Positions 30,779-38,946 of a stretch of 38,946 nucleotides of DNA are shown here, piece by piece. Origin of the DNA: Pseudomonadota bacterium (GTDB lineage: Bacteria; Desulfobacterota; Desulfobulbia; Desulfobulbales; SURF-16); NCBI GenBank assembly GCA_018816555.1, contig JAHIVT010000131.1:1-38946 (forward strand), read 5' to 3'. How positions within the stretch are numbered: position 1 is the first letter of the stretch; each line of letters begins with the position of its first letter. The position numbers and the translations under genes are program-made. The notes under the pieces are model-generated. The model was given only the letters and a program-made list of their open reading frames with translations. It was not told the DNA's origin and made no database searches.

Positions 30779-32515
30779 ATGACGGAAGACATCTACGCGT
30801 TCAAATACGGTGAGTACGGCAATACCGAGGCGATTATCGCAAAAAAACCAAGCCTCGCCCTGCAATACTTCAACTACATCAACAAAGGCACGGCCTTCAC
30901 CGAGGAAGAACGGAGCAGACTTGGTCTTGACGGCGCCCTGCCCCCCTCGCCCCGTTCTCTGGTGAGCCAGGTGATCAACAGTGCCGAAAAGGTGAAGAAC
31001 AAGGAAGATGACATTGAACGCTACATCTATATCCGCGCTCTTTTCGACCGCAACGCGACCCTGGCCCACGCCCTGATCCGCAGTGATATCAAAACGTACA
31101 TGGGCATCATCTACACCCCCACCGTGGGTCTTGCCTGCCAGCGTTATTCGTCGATCTTCCGCAATGCCAACGGCGTTCACTTTTATCCCGGCAACATCGA
31201 ACGGGCGGAAGAGATCCTGCGCCGCTATGTGCACCTGGGAATCAGGGTAGCGGTGGTGACGGACAACCAGGGAATCCTGGGCATCGGCGACCAGGGGGCC
31301 GGCGGTATCGCCATCTGCCTCGGCAAACTCATGCTCTATACCCAGGGGGCGGGAATAGCCCCCTGGCACTGCCTGCCCATCTCCCTTGACGTGGGCACAA
31401 ACAACAAAGCGCTGCTGGACGATGAATTTTACCTGGGTTGGCGGCATGAAAGGCTCTCCGGCAGCGATTATCTGCGTTTCGTACAGCGCTTTGCCAAGGC
31501 CTTCAGGGCTGTTTTCCCCAATGCCCTCTGCCAGTGGGAGGACTTTTCCAAACAGAACGCCTTTGCCATCCGGGACTCCTACCTGCATGACCTGATTTCC
31601 TTTAATGACGACATCCAGGGCACCGGTGCGGTCACCCTGGCCGGGATACTCACCGCCATGCGCATCAAAAAGGAAAGACTGGAAGATCAGGTCTATCTGA
31701 TCCATGGGGCCGGGGCAGGCGGGGTGGGCATTGCCGAACAGATCGAAACCGCCCTGATTGAAAACGGTTTAAGCCCTGAAACGGCACGCAGCCGGATCTA
31801 TACCCTGGACAGCCAGGGGCTGGTCACCTCGGACCGCAAACTCGAACCGTACAAGGAAAAATTCGCCAAGGACCCGTCCCAGCTCCCATGGCTGAAAGAG
31901 GCGGGCGACGGCAGCCTGGAAAACGTGGTGAAACACGAGAAAGTGACTGTGCTCATCGGCACCTCGGGCCAATCAGGCTGTTTCACCAGGGAAGTGGTGC
32001 AGGCAGCGGCGGCCAACACCCCGCGGCCGGTCATTCTGCCGCTCAGCAACCCCACCTCCATGACAGAGGCCCTGCCGGCGGATATCTACAAGTGGACCGA
32101 CGGCAAGGCCCTGGTGGCCACCGGTAGTCCCTTCCCGACTGTGTCGCACAACGGTAAGACATACACCATCGGCCAGTGCAACAATGTCTTTGTTTTTCCC
32201 GGAGTGGGACTGGGCATCATTGCCTCAGGGGCCAAGGAGGTGCTGCCGTCCTTTTTCACCGCGGCAGCCCATGCGGTTTCCCAGTGCGTCCAGCCCGAGG
32301 CCATGGACAGGGGCGAGCTGCTGCCGCCGGTAGCGGAACTGCAAAGCGTCAGCCTCAAGGTATCCCAGGCCGTGGGGCTTACCGCCATCAGGGCCAATGT
32401 CGGTCATCTCTGCGCCTTCAGCGACTTCCAGCATGACAATGACGAGGAGAAGCTGAACAAACTGATCAGCAACATGCGCTGGCAGCCGGAGTATCTGCCA
32501 ATCGATCTGGCTTAA
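30779..32515 (+). CDS. maeA: NAD-dependent malic enzyme
   Basis: 578 aa, the usual length of large-type malic enzymes. Conserved segments are YIYIRALFDRNATLAHALI, IIYTPTVGLACQRYS (substrate-site Tyr), GIRVAVVTDNQGILGIGDQGAGG (dinucleotide/malate site), FNDDIQGTGAVTLAGIL (metal-binding Asp pair) and LIHGAGAGGVGIAEQ (Rossmann NAD fold). It oxidatively decarboxylates malate to pyruvate. Assignment to the NAD-type subfamily comes from overall similarity to MaeA/SfcA; the cofactor has not been proven. The gene end lies 7 nt from the convergent gene at 32523. Confidence 0.93.
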   Translation: MTEDIYAFKYGEYGNTEAIIAKKPSLALQYFNYINKGTAFTEEERSRLGLDGALPPSPRSLVSQVINSAEKVKNKEDDIERYIYIRALFDRNATLAHALIRSDIKTYMGIIYTPTVGLACQRYSSIFRNANGVHFYPGNIERAEEILRRYVHLGIRVAVVTDNQGILGIGDQGAGGIAICLGKLMLYTQGAGIAPWHCLPISLDVGTNNKALLDDEFYLGWRHERLSGSDYLRFVQRFAKAFRAVFPNALCQWEDFSKQNAFAIRDSYLHDLISFNDDIQGTGAVTLAGILTAMRIKKERLEDQVYLIHGAGAGGVGIAEQIETALIENGLSPETARSRIYTLDSQGLVTSDRKLEPYKEKFAKDPSQLPWLKEAGDGSLENVVKHEKVTVLIGTSGQSGCFTREVVQAAAANTPRPVILPLSNPTSMTEALPADIYKWTDGKALVATGSPFPTVSHNGKTYTIGQCNNVFVFPGVGLGIIASGAKEVLPSFFTAAAHAVSQCVQPEAMDRGELLPPVAELQSVSLKVSQAVGLTAIRANVGHLCAFSDFQHDNDEEKLNKLISNMRWQPEYLPIDLA

Positions 32516-32522
32516 AAGGACT

Positions 32523-33029
32523 TCACTCTTTGCCAAGGCGGCGCAGGAACGGCACCCTGTCAATATTCGCCACCTGTGAACGGCCATCGGCCCTGATCAG
32601 CCAGTAACGCTGTGGGTTTGCGCCGATCTCCTGCAATAGGGTGTCAGACACCCAGTGCGAGTCGTCAATGAGATTATAAAATGCGGAATCTATCCCGAAA
32701 AAACCGTCCAGCAGATGGGCGATTTCATGGACGGTTTTACTGGGATAGCCCTGGGGCATGGCCAACCACTTACCCAGGTCGCCGAAGCCCTCATGCCGCA
32801 ATTCCCCAAGCAGCTGCTGCACCCGCTGCCTGTTCTGCCCCATCCCCTCCGCCAGTTTCTCCTTGAACTCATCCTGGAGGGCGGACACCGATTCTTCGGC
32901 AATGACGTCCACCCGGTCATATTTCACCAGAATGGTATTGTGAAAAAAACGCAGCACATTGTCTCTGCATGACTCATAGCTCTGGCCTGTTACCAAAAGC
33001 ATATGCGAGCTTATTAAATCAGAATCCAT
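32523..33029 (-). CDS. Uncharacterised 168-aa protein
   Basis: Soluble, acidic, with no signal peptide or membrane segment. A His-containing segment SKTVHEIAHLLDGFFGIDSAF (about residues 97-117) has an HExxH-like arrangement (HEIAH), reminiscent of zinc metallopeptidases. However, it lacks the usual downstream ligand pattern I could recognise. The C-terminus ends in basic residues (VPFLRRLGKE). ATG 33029 follows GGGGGAG. It is convergent with maeA and co-oriented with the antiporter gene about 110 nt upstream. I do not recognise the family. Confidence 0.7.
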   Translation of the reverse strand: MDSDLISSHMLLVTGQSYESCRDNVLRFFHNTILVKYDRVDVIAEESVSALQDEFKEKLAEGMGQNRQRVQQLLGELRHEGFGDLGKWLAMPQGYPSKTVHEIAHLLDGFFGIDSAFYNLIDDSHWVSDTLLQEIGANPQRYWLIRADGRSQVANIDRVPFLRRLGKE

Positions 33030-33110
33030 GTCTCCCCCGATATGGCTCTTACTGCATATAAAATACGAAGCTCAAATCTTTAAAATTTTTCCATAACATG
33101 TAATGGCGGC

Positions 33111-33151
33111 AAAAAAAAAAAAAGTCTACGCCCCAAAAAAGCTCAGCGCAG
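33111..33151 (-). terminator. Candidate terminator of the antiporter gene
   Basis: On the minus strand CTGCGC pairs with GCGTAG (one G-U) across a 14-nt loop, then ACT13. The stem begins in the last codons of the antiporter gene. It is a weak stem but is followed by a very long T-run. Confidence 0.5.
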
Positions 33152-35302
33152 CTGCCGGTCAGCCAGCAGGGCCTCATTGGCAGGCCGGTAAACAATCAGC
33201 AGCGGCTTGCGGATCCTTCTGGAGACTGTCTCCACCAATGAGCCGAAAAACAACTTTTTCAGTACATTCTTTTTTGATGTGCCCATGACCACCAGATCAT
33301 GTTTTTCCGATTCTTTGAGAATCGTTTCCTGCCTGGCCTCGGTCTTGTCGATCTGAAAAGTGATCTGCGCCGTGATTTTCAGCCTTTTTACCCAGTCTGC
33401 CAGCTGATGCTTTTTGAATTCCACTCTCTCATCAGGCTCATCGGCGGGCAGCAGGTAGAGGATGGTCAGCTGATGATCACCCACCCGGGACAGGGCATGA
33501 ACAATGGGACCCACATCATTAAGCTCATCCAGGCTTCGCACCGGTACCAGTATCCTTTCCGTATGCAACTCGCCATAAAACCTGACCAGCACCACCGGAC
33601 AGGCAACGTTTTTCGCCACCTTCTCCAGAATCTCCTGGAAGCTCTGAAAGGTCCCTTCAATGGGATAGCCGAGAACAACCGCCTTGGCATCGTTGTATTC
33701 CACCGCTGCAACCAGACCCGAGGCGATATCCTTGTCCGGCACCAGTTCCGTGTGCAGATCATAGCCTAGTTTCTCAATCTCCTCCCGTTCCCCGCTGAAA
33801 AGAGAATCCATGGCTCCCTGCAGGACATATTCCCTGCTGTACGGTTGCACTACCCGCACGGACATGGGCACCGCATTATAATGATGGGCAAAAATCGTTG
33901 CCATGCGGGCCAGACCGACGACTTTGTCTGATTGTTTGGCCCCGAAGGCCACCACCCCGTCAGGGATGGGGTGGGGAACGAGTTTTTCCCAGGTCCATGG
34001 AACCAGGGAAAAGGCCTTGTGCTGTTTGCCGTTGTTATTCTCTTTTTTCCCTGCCCTGCTGTCCGGCTGCAGGTTATGATCAACGATCTCGTCGGACTCA
34101 CCGGCCCTGGTTATTGCCAGCCGGGCGCAGACCGGTCCGGAAAGCTCGGAAAGTACCACGCCGGCGAGGACAACCGGGGTGATGATGGCGGAAAAGGCGG
34201 CCAGATTTTCGTCACTGCTGATCAGAAAAATAAGACCGATGGCCACACCGGCCTGGGGCATAAGTGCCAGGCCCAGATAATTGCGCACGGCAACCGGTGC
34301 ACCGGTAAAAAATGCCCCGGTAAAAGCCCCGCAGTATTTACCCATAATCCTGAAGAAGTAATAGACGAGCCCGACCCAGCCCGCGTTGCCGAGAGAGGAA
34401 AGATCGAGGTGGCAGCCGGCAAGGGTAAAAAACAGCACATAAATGGGAGGTTCAAAGGCATTCAGCGCTCGGAAGAGACGGACATCCCTGGTTACCCTGT
34501 TGATCACGGTAAACCCGGCCGCCATTCCGGCAAGCAGCGGGGAAAGATGAAAAGCCCGGCAACCTTCGCCGCACAGCAGCAGCAGGGCCAGACCAGCGGT
34601 CAGCATCTCGTCCTGCCGTTTGAGATGATGCAGCACAAAGGAGATCACAAGTCCGGTGATCAATCCGGCGGAGAGCGAAAAAGATATCTCCATCATGCTG
34701 CCGAGTATGGCTCCGGCCACGGAACCGCTGCCGGCAACGGCAATCTGCCCGGCAAAGGACATGGCCAGACCGAAAAAGATAATGGCCAGACCGTTGTCAA
34801 TGGCCACCACCGCCATCAGCGTTGAGGTCAGCGGCCCTTTAGCCTTCAGCTCCCGCATGACATGCAGGGTGGTGGCGGGTGCGGTGGCCACGGAAACGGC
34901 CCCCAGCAGCAGGGCCATGACAAGATAATCATCCGTGCTCCAGTCAGCGCATTGCAGACCGCATAACCGGGCCACGAAAAAGGAGGCGGACGCCACTAAG
35001 ACCAACGCGCCGGCTGCCTCGGCAACGCCGATGGCACCAATACTCCTGGCGGATTGGCGCAGCCGTTTGACCTCGATCTGTTCACCGATGCCAAAGGCGA
35101 TCAGCATCAGGGCAATCTGGGTAAAATGGTGCAGCTTATTGCCCACCGACTCCATGGTGACGATGCCGAAGCCCGACGGGCCGAGCAGCAGTCCGGCCAG
35201 GATGTAGCCGGTGACGGAAGGCAGTTTCAGCAGCTGCCCGGCCTTTGCCGCCAGCATTCCTGCAGCCAGCAGCACGGCAAGCCCCAAGGTGACGTCTTCC
35301 AT
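33143..35302 (-). CDS. CPA2-type cation/proton antiporter fused to universal-stress domains
   Basis: 719 aa. Residues about 1-395 hold about 12 membrane segments of the Na+/H+ exchanger fold, including VTGYILAGLLLGPSGFGI near the start and an acidic VVAIDNGLAIIFFG in the core. The cytoplasmic tail carries two UspA-type domains (about 420-560 and 565-715). The second ends with DLVVMGTSKKNVLKKLFFGS and the tail PLLIVYR, with a G-x-(9)-G-(S/T)-like nucleotide loop. Such fusions occur in anaerobes, and ATP/AMP sensing by the tail is a family-based inference. Divergent from gdhA; start ATG 35302 has only a weak ribosome-binding site. Confidence 0.88.
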   Translation of the reverse strand: MEDVTLGLAVLLAAGMLAAKAGQLLKLPSVTGYILAGLLLGPSGFGIVTMESVGNKLHHFTQIALMLIAFGIGEQIEVKRLRQSARSIGAIGVAEAAGALVLVASASFFVARLCGLQCADWSTDDYLVMALLLGAVSVATAPATTLHVMRELKAKGPLTSTLMAVVAIDNGLAIIFFGLAMSFAGQIAVAGSGSVAGAILGSMMEISFSLSAGLITGLVISFVLHHLKRQDEMLTAGLALLLLCGEGCRAFHLSPLLAGMAAGFTVINRVTRDVRLFRALNAFEPPIYVLFFTLAGCHLDLSSLGNAGWVGLVYYFFRIMGKYCGAFTGAFFTGAPVAVRNYLGLALMPQAGVAIGLIFLISSDENLAAFSAIITPVVLAGVVLSELSGPVCARLAITRAGESDEIVDHNLQPDSRAGKKENNNGKQHKAFSLVPWTWEKLVPHPIPDGVVAFGAKQSDKVVGLARMATIFAHHYNAVPMSVRVVQPYSREYVLQGAMDSLFSGEREEIEKLGYDLHTELVPDKDIASGLVAAVEYNDAKAVVLGYPIEGTFQSFQEILEKVAKNVACPVVLVRFYGELHTERILVPVRSLDELNDVGPIVHALSRVGDHQLTILYLLPADEPDERVEFKKHQLADWVKRLKITAQITFQIDKTEARQETILKESEKHDLVVMGTSKKNVLKKLFFGSLVETVSRRIRKPLLIVYRPANEALLADRQLR

Positions 35303-35501
35303 TAAAAATGTCCCGATTGCGTAGAAGAGATTGTCGGAAAAAATTCTTTACCCATTGTAATGGCAATAGCTGAATTTCACCATATTTAGATGGAGAGCGG
35401 GAAAAACTTCTTCTTTGGTTTTCCGGTATTTCTGTGCTAAAATCATCCAATGTTTCAGGGATATTAGCGTCTTTTTTTCCTTTTTTACGAGGTGTGGCGG
35501 G

Positions 35502-36851
35502 ATGAATGAGCTGATGCAGAAAATCAAAGACCGGGACCCGGCCGAAAAAGAGTTTCACCAGGCGGTGTACGAGGTGCTTGAGACCGTTAAACCGGTGTTT
35601 GACCGCTATCCCCAGTACCGCCAGAGCGCGGTTCTGGAGCGGATCACCGAACCGGAGCGGGTCATCATGTTCCGGGTGCCCTGGATGGATGACCAGAACC
35701 AGGTCCATGTCAACCGCGGTTTCCGGGTGGAGATGAACAGCGCCCGGGGCCCTTATAAGGGCGGGCTTCGTTTTCATCCCTCGGTCAATCTCAGCATCAT
35801 CAAATTTCTGGCCTTTGAACAGGTCTTTAAAAACAGCCTGACCACCCTGGCCATGGGCGGCGGCAAGGGTGGCTCGGATTTTAACCCCAAGGGCAGATCA
35901 GATAACGAGGTGATGCGCTTCTGCCAGAGCTTCATGGCCGAGCTCTACCGCCATATCGGCGCAAATACCGATATCCCGGCCGGAGACATCGGCGTCGGCG
36001 CCCGGGAGATCGGCTTTCTCTTCGGCATGTATAAAAAGCTGCGCAACGAATTCACCGGCGTGCTCACCGGCAAAAGTCTCAACTGGGGCGGCAGCCTGAT
36101 CCGGCCGGAGGCCACCGGCTACGGCAATGTCTATTTTGCCGCGGAAATGCTGGCCACCAGAAACCAGACCTTTGCCGGCAAAACCTGCCTTATTTCCGGC
36201 TCAGGCAACGTGGCCCAGTTCACCGCGGAAAAGGTGCTGGAACTGGGCGGCAAGGTGCTGGCCCTGTCTGATTCATCTGGCTACATCTTTGATGAGCAGG
36301 GAATTGATGCGGAAAAGCTCGCCTTTGTCAAAACCCTGAAAAACATCAGGCGTGGCAGGATACGGGAATACGCCGAACAATACCCGGAGGCGGTTTATAC
36401 GGAAAGAGACCCGAGCATCGGTTTTAATCCCCTGTGGAACCATAAGGCGGACTGCGCCCTGCCCAGCGCCACGGAAAACGAGATCAACCAACAGGATGCG
36501 GAAAACCTGGTGGGCAACGGGGTCAGCCTGGTCAGCGAAGGGGCCAATATGCCGTCCACCCCGGAGGCGATCGACATCTTTTTAGACCATAAACTGCTCT
36601 ATGCCCCGAGCAAGGCAGCCAATGCGGGCGGAGTGGCGGTTTCCGGCCTGGAGATGGCCCAGAATTCCATGCGCATCAACTGGCCCCGGGAGGAGGTTGA
36701 CGGCAGGCTGAAGATCATCATGAAATCCATCCATAAAACCTGTCTCGATGCGGCGGTAGAATATAACGAGCCCGGCAATTATCTGGCCGGGGCAAATATC
36801 GCAGGCTTTGTCAAGGTGGTAGACGCCATGCTGGATCAGGGATTGGTGTAA
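35502..36851 (+). CDS. gdhA: NADP-type glutamate dehydrogenase
   Basis: 449 aa, the size of hexameric bacterial GdhA. Landmarks are VNRGFRVEMNSARGPYKGGL (glutamate-binding Lys), MGGGKGGSDFNPKGRSD (second catalytic segment), PAGDIGVGAREIGFLFG, and a Rossmann ISGSGNVAQFTAEKVLELG. The C-terminal EGANMPSTPEAIDIF and NAGGVAVSGLEMAQNS are canonical. It interconverts 2-oxoglutarate plus ammonia and glutamate. I chose ATG 35502 because GAGGT lies about eight bases before it; the open frame upstream to 35415 has no family similarity. Confidence 0.95.
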   Translation: MNELMQKIKDRDPAEKEFHQAVYEVLETVKPVFDRYPQYRQSAVLERITEPERVIMFRVPWMDDQNQVHVNRGFRVEMNSARGPYKGGLRFHPSVNLSIIKFLAFEQVFKNSLTTLAMGGGKGGSDFNPKGRSDNEVMRFCQSFMAELYRHIGANTDIPAGDIGVGAREIGFLFGMYKKLRNEFTGVLTGKSLNWGGSLIRPEATGYGNVYFAAEMLATRNQTFAGKTCLISGSGNVAQFTAEKVLELGGKVLALSDSSGYIFDEQGIDAEKLAFVKTLKNIRRGRIREYAEQYPEAVYTERDPSIGFNPLWNHKADCALPSATENEINQQDAENLVGNGVSLVSEGANMPSTPEAIDIFLDHKLLYAPSKAANAGGVAVSGLEMAQNSMRINWPREEVDGRLKIIMKSIHKTCLDAAVEYNEPGNYLAGANIAGFVKVVDAMLDQGLV

Positions 36852-36885
36852 TGCAAATATGTGATGAATTTGTAAGACTTTTTTC

Positions 36886-36959
36886 ACCACGGAGCACACA
36901 GAGAGCACAGAGAAATATTTTTTATTACAGTTGCTCTGTGGGCTCTGTGCTCTCTGTGG
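36886..36959. repeat. CACAGAG-type inverted repeat after gdhA
   Basis: Left arm CCACGGAGCACACAGAGAGC... and right arm ...CTCTGTGCTCTCTGTGG are complementary over much of their length and are themselves built of CACAGAG words. The centre (ATATTTTTTATTA) is A/T-rich. Such elements are scattered between genes in many bacteria. It could fold into a hairpin at the end of the gdhA transcript, but the T-run lies in the loop and not after the stem, so it is not a clear terminator. It sits between the convergent ends of gdhA and the gene ending at 37003. Confidence 0.7.
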
Positions 36960-37002
36960 TTAATTTCCCGGTTTTACAAATCCATCAGAAAAGTGCCATG
37001 AC

Positions 37003-38946
37003 TCAAGGCGACTTGGCAAACAGTTTCATCCAAAAGGGATTGACCCCTTGCCTGGCCAGAAGATACCAGGAGGTCGCACCGATATGCAGCCGCCTGGGAT
37101 AGGTCCACTGCCCCGACCAGTCACCGATCTCCCTATGGAAACCGGTCTCAGCCTTATTAGGACAGGCGGCATACATACCCATGGCCAGGTCATTGCCCGG
37201 ATTGCTCTTGGCAACAAAAACCGTAGCGGACAGATAACTGATAATCTGCTCGGCCTGCTCTTTGCGGCCGAGGAAATTGTAAACAGCCGCCACCTGGGCC
37301 GTGCCCTCGGACCAGATCCCCCTGCCTTCCCGGCTGAATCTGTAACCCCAGATGCCGTCACAGGCGGGGTCCTGCTCCAATTCCCGCACATTGGCATCAA
37401 GCCACAGGATAGGTGCCGGAAGCGCTGTATCAACCTGCCAGCCGATGCTCCTGCGAAACTCCGGGTCATGTCCCATGGCCAGCACACTCCAGGTCTGCAC
37501 GTCCAGCGGCGCCACATCTCGGTTAAGTGAGCCGTCAAGGTCGCTTGCCCCTGCCAGGAAATGCCCCTCCTGGGGGTCATACATCTTCAGGACAAAACTG
37601 CGGGCGTGTCTTGCCCGTTCAAGCCAGGCCCGGTCACCGGTGAGATCGGCCAACTGCATGAAGGCAACGTAGAGATCGATGTTGTGTTCGGTGCTGCGCC
37701 ACAGTAAACGCTTCGGTCCGCCTTCGCTCCCCACGTCCTCCCACCCGTCGAATCCGCCGCTATAGCCCCCGCCTTGGCCCACCAGGACATCAGGATTATC
37801 TGCTGTTTCATTAACCCGGCAATTTTGCTCAATCCACTCCGCCCCCTGCAGGGCAGCGCGCAGGTAAGGCTTATCCTGGCCCGGCACAGAAAACTTGCGA
37901 TGGGCGGCCAGCAGGGAGATGACAGTCCAGGCCATATTGCCCGTATCCGTGCTGATCTGGTATCGGTCCTCCACCCAGACGGGGGCGGAACCGTTCGGCT
38001 TACCCTGGTCATCCACCGGTATCTGCCACCAGCCTGGTAAACGGGCAGAGTCATCGGCAAGCAGGTCCACCGGAACGGCCAGATAAGCATTGCGCCACCT
38101 GCCATCCCGGTAAGACCGATCATGATTCTGCTGCCAGACCAGGGTATCGGCCAGTATTTTCGCCCTCTTTGCATTTTCCGTGTCCCCTTTGGCCAGATAT
38201 GACAGCAGGGTCAGCGCATTATCATACAGAAAGGCGGCGTTGCGCAGCGACTTGTCCTCGTTCTTACCTGTTGCCCGGTATGATCTGATAAGCCGCAGCA
38301 TGTTCTTGTCCGCATTGTTGTACCGGACATCATCAAGATAAACCGTGGCGCCCTTACGATTTTTGCCCGCATCAAAAAAGATCGAGAGCCCGCCGATCAC
38401 CCCGGTGAGGTTTGATCCCGGCGGGATCTCAATTTTAAACGGCTGCCAGCTGGTTGTCAGTTTCAGGAGTTTCGGCGAGTTTTTCAACAGGTCCAGGGTA
38501 TCGCGGTTCGGTTGGTCGGAATTGCTGCGGCCCTTCTCATTAATACCGCCCACCTCGATTCTGACCTGCTCCCCGCCGAGTTTACCGCGAATCCAGCCGG
38601 TCAACTCGGTGGCCCCCACCAGTACCCGACCGCGCCGTTCTCCCCAGTTTCCTCCGCTCAGATTGGGATAGGCCCAGGTCACCCCGACCCATCCTCTTTT
38701 TTTCGCCGGCTGATAGGTGATGCGCAGGCAGGTATTACCGGAAAAAGGGCTTTCCCGGCTGTCAGGGGCAAGGGTGAGATCGTTCACATCACCCGACCAG
38801 TTGATGGGATAAAAGCCGGCCGCCCCGGTGTCATACTCGTCATAAACAACAGTGCCGTCGGTCAGGCGATCCATCTCCTGGTCCAGATAACCATAGAGGG
38901 AATCCAGAGAGACTGTGGGAACAGGGCTCTCGATTTCGACGGTTGG
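37003..38946 (-). CDS. Large six-hairpin-glycosidase-like protein, partial (N-terminus outside window)
   Basis: At least 647 residues; the frame is open to the window edge (24 codons upstream of Met 38874 remain open and read smoothly), so the true start is outside. The first about 210 residues resemble a carbohydrate-binding beta-sandwich (WGVTWAYP-like strand region; IEIPPGSNLTGVIGGLSIFF; VYLDDVRYNN). The rest has the repeated Trp/Gly-rich helices of an (alpha/alpha)6 barrel: NAYLAVPVDLL, STEHNIDLYVAFMQLADLTG, WSEGTAQVAAVYNFLGR and ATSWYLLARQGVNPFW. The STEHN...D and WSEGTAQ acidic residues are candidate catalytic sites. Probably acts on polysaccharide; substrate unknown. Confidence 0.75.
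   Translation of the reverse strand, partial: PTVEIESPVPTVSLDSLYGYLDQEMDRLTDGTVVYDEYDTGAAGFYPINWSGDVNDLTLAPDSRESPFSGNTCLRITYQPAKKRGWVGVTWAYPNLSGGNWGERRGRVLVGATELTGWIRGKLGGEQVRIEVGGINEKGRSNSDQPNRDTLDLLKNSPKLLKLTTSWQPFKIEIPPGSNLTGVIGGLSIFFDAGKNRKGATVYLDDVRYNNADKNMLRLIRSYRATGKNEDKSLRNAAFLYDNALTLLSYLAKGDTENAKRAKILADTLVWQQNHDRSYRDGRWRNAYLAVPVDLLADDSARLPGWWQIPVDDQGKPNGSAPVWVEDRYQISTDTGNMAWTVISLLAAHRKFSVPGQDKPYLRAALQGAEWIEQNCRVNETADNPDVLVGQGGGYSGGFDGWEDVGSEGGPKRLLWRSTEHNIDLYVAFMQLADLTGDRAWLERARHARSFVLKMYDPQEGHFLAGASDLDGSLNRDVAPLDVQTWSVLAMGHDPEFRRSIGWQVDTALPAPILWLDANVRELEQDPACDGIWGYRFSREGRGIWSEGTAQVAAVYNFLGRKEQAEQIISYLSATVFVAKSNPGNDLAMGMYAACPNKAETGFHREIGDWSGQWTYPRRLHIGATSWYLLARQGVNPFWMKLFAKSP

Noticed and set aside
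30725-31705. Long minus-strand frame opposite maeA
   Set aside because: It is antisense to the well-conserved malic enzyme and has no family features; a shadow frame.
1-38946. CRISPR array, tRNA or rRNA genes
   Set aside because: No regular spaced repeats and no cloverleaf or rRNA-like sequence were recognised on reading.

Overview
The window reads as chromosomal DNA of a Gram-negative, probably anaerobic bacterium, most likely a Desulfobacterota (former delta-proteobacterium). This placement is inferred from gene content, not from a marker gene. The clues are a type IV pilin next to a PilH/PilI-type ABC transporter as in Myxococcus, minor pilins plus a giant PilY1, sigma-54 promoters, a VPLPA/PEP-CTERM protein, a dockerin-tailed secreted protein and a YejABEF transporter. 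No rRNA, tRNA or CRISPR array was recognised.

Layout. 1-160: the N-terminal stub of a tyrosine integrase, cut by a stop codon. 194-3920 (minus strand): the major pilin pilA with a clear -24/-12 sigma-54 promoter and two upstream palindromes spaced two helical turns apart. Downstream of pilA, past an intrinsic terminator, lie an ABC ATPase, its permease and a membrane-anchored accessory protein. 4000-12744 (minus): the minor pilin/tip adhesin operon fimU-pilW-pilV-pilX-pilY1, whose PilY1 carries an inserted block of tandem repeats. 12918-14153 (minus): an ARPP-1-like protein, a DUF1566 lipoprotein and a small cysteine-rich protein. 14261-16924 (plus): a tightly overlapping WYL regulator, macrodomain hydrolase and M20 amidohydrolase, divergent from the ARPP-1-like gene across a perfect 11-bp-arm palindrome. 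16921-18243 (minus): a 23S rRNA uracil methyltransferase.

18316-19776 (minus): an A/T-rich two-gene operon for a secreted cohesin-like/dockerin-like protein and a VPLPA-CTERM protein. It is preceded by a second near-consensus sigma-54 promoter and a leader hairpin. 20102-22090 (minus): leuC and leuD separated by a repeat-filled spacer. 22379-29814 (plus): an HD/MshEN-like/GAF sensor protein followed by yejA, yejB, yejE and yejF. 29899-32515 (plus): an unknown periplasmic protein and NAD-malic enzyme. 32523-38946: an unknown protein, a CPA2 antiporter fused to universal-stress domains, glutamate dehydrogenase, and a large six-hairpin-glycosidase-like protein that runs off the right edge.

Two candidate systems stand out. 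The first is a sigma-54-driven extracellular programme: pilA and the cohesin/dockerin plus CTERM pair share the same promoter class, and calcium-loop motifs recur in PilV, PilW, PilY1 and the dockerin protein. The second is a WYL-macrodomain-amidohydrolase operon facing an ARPP-1-like gene. It looks like a regulated ADP-ribose/NAD-related module and I know of no described system with exactly this composition.
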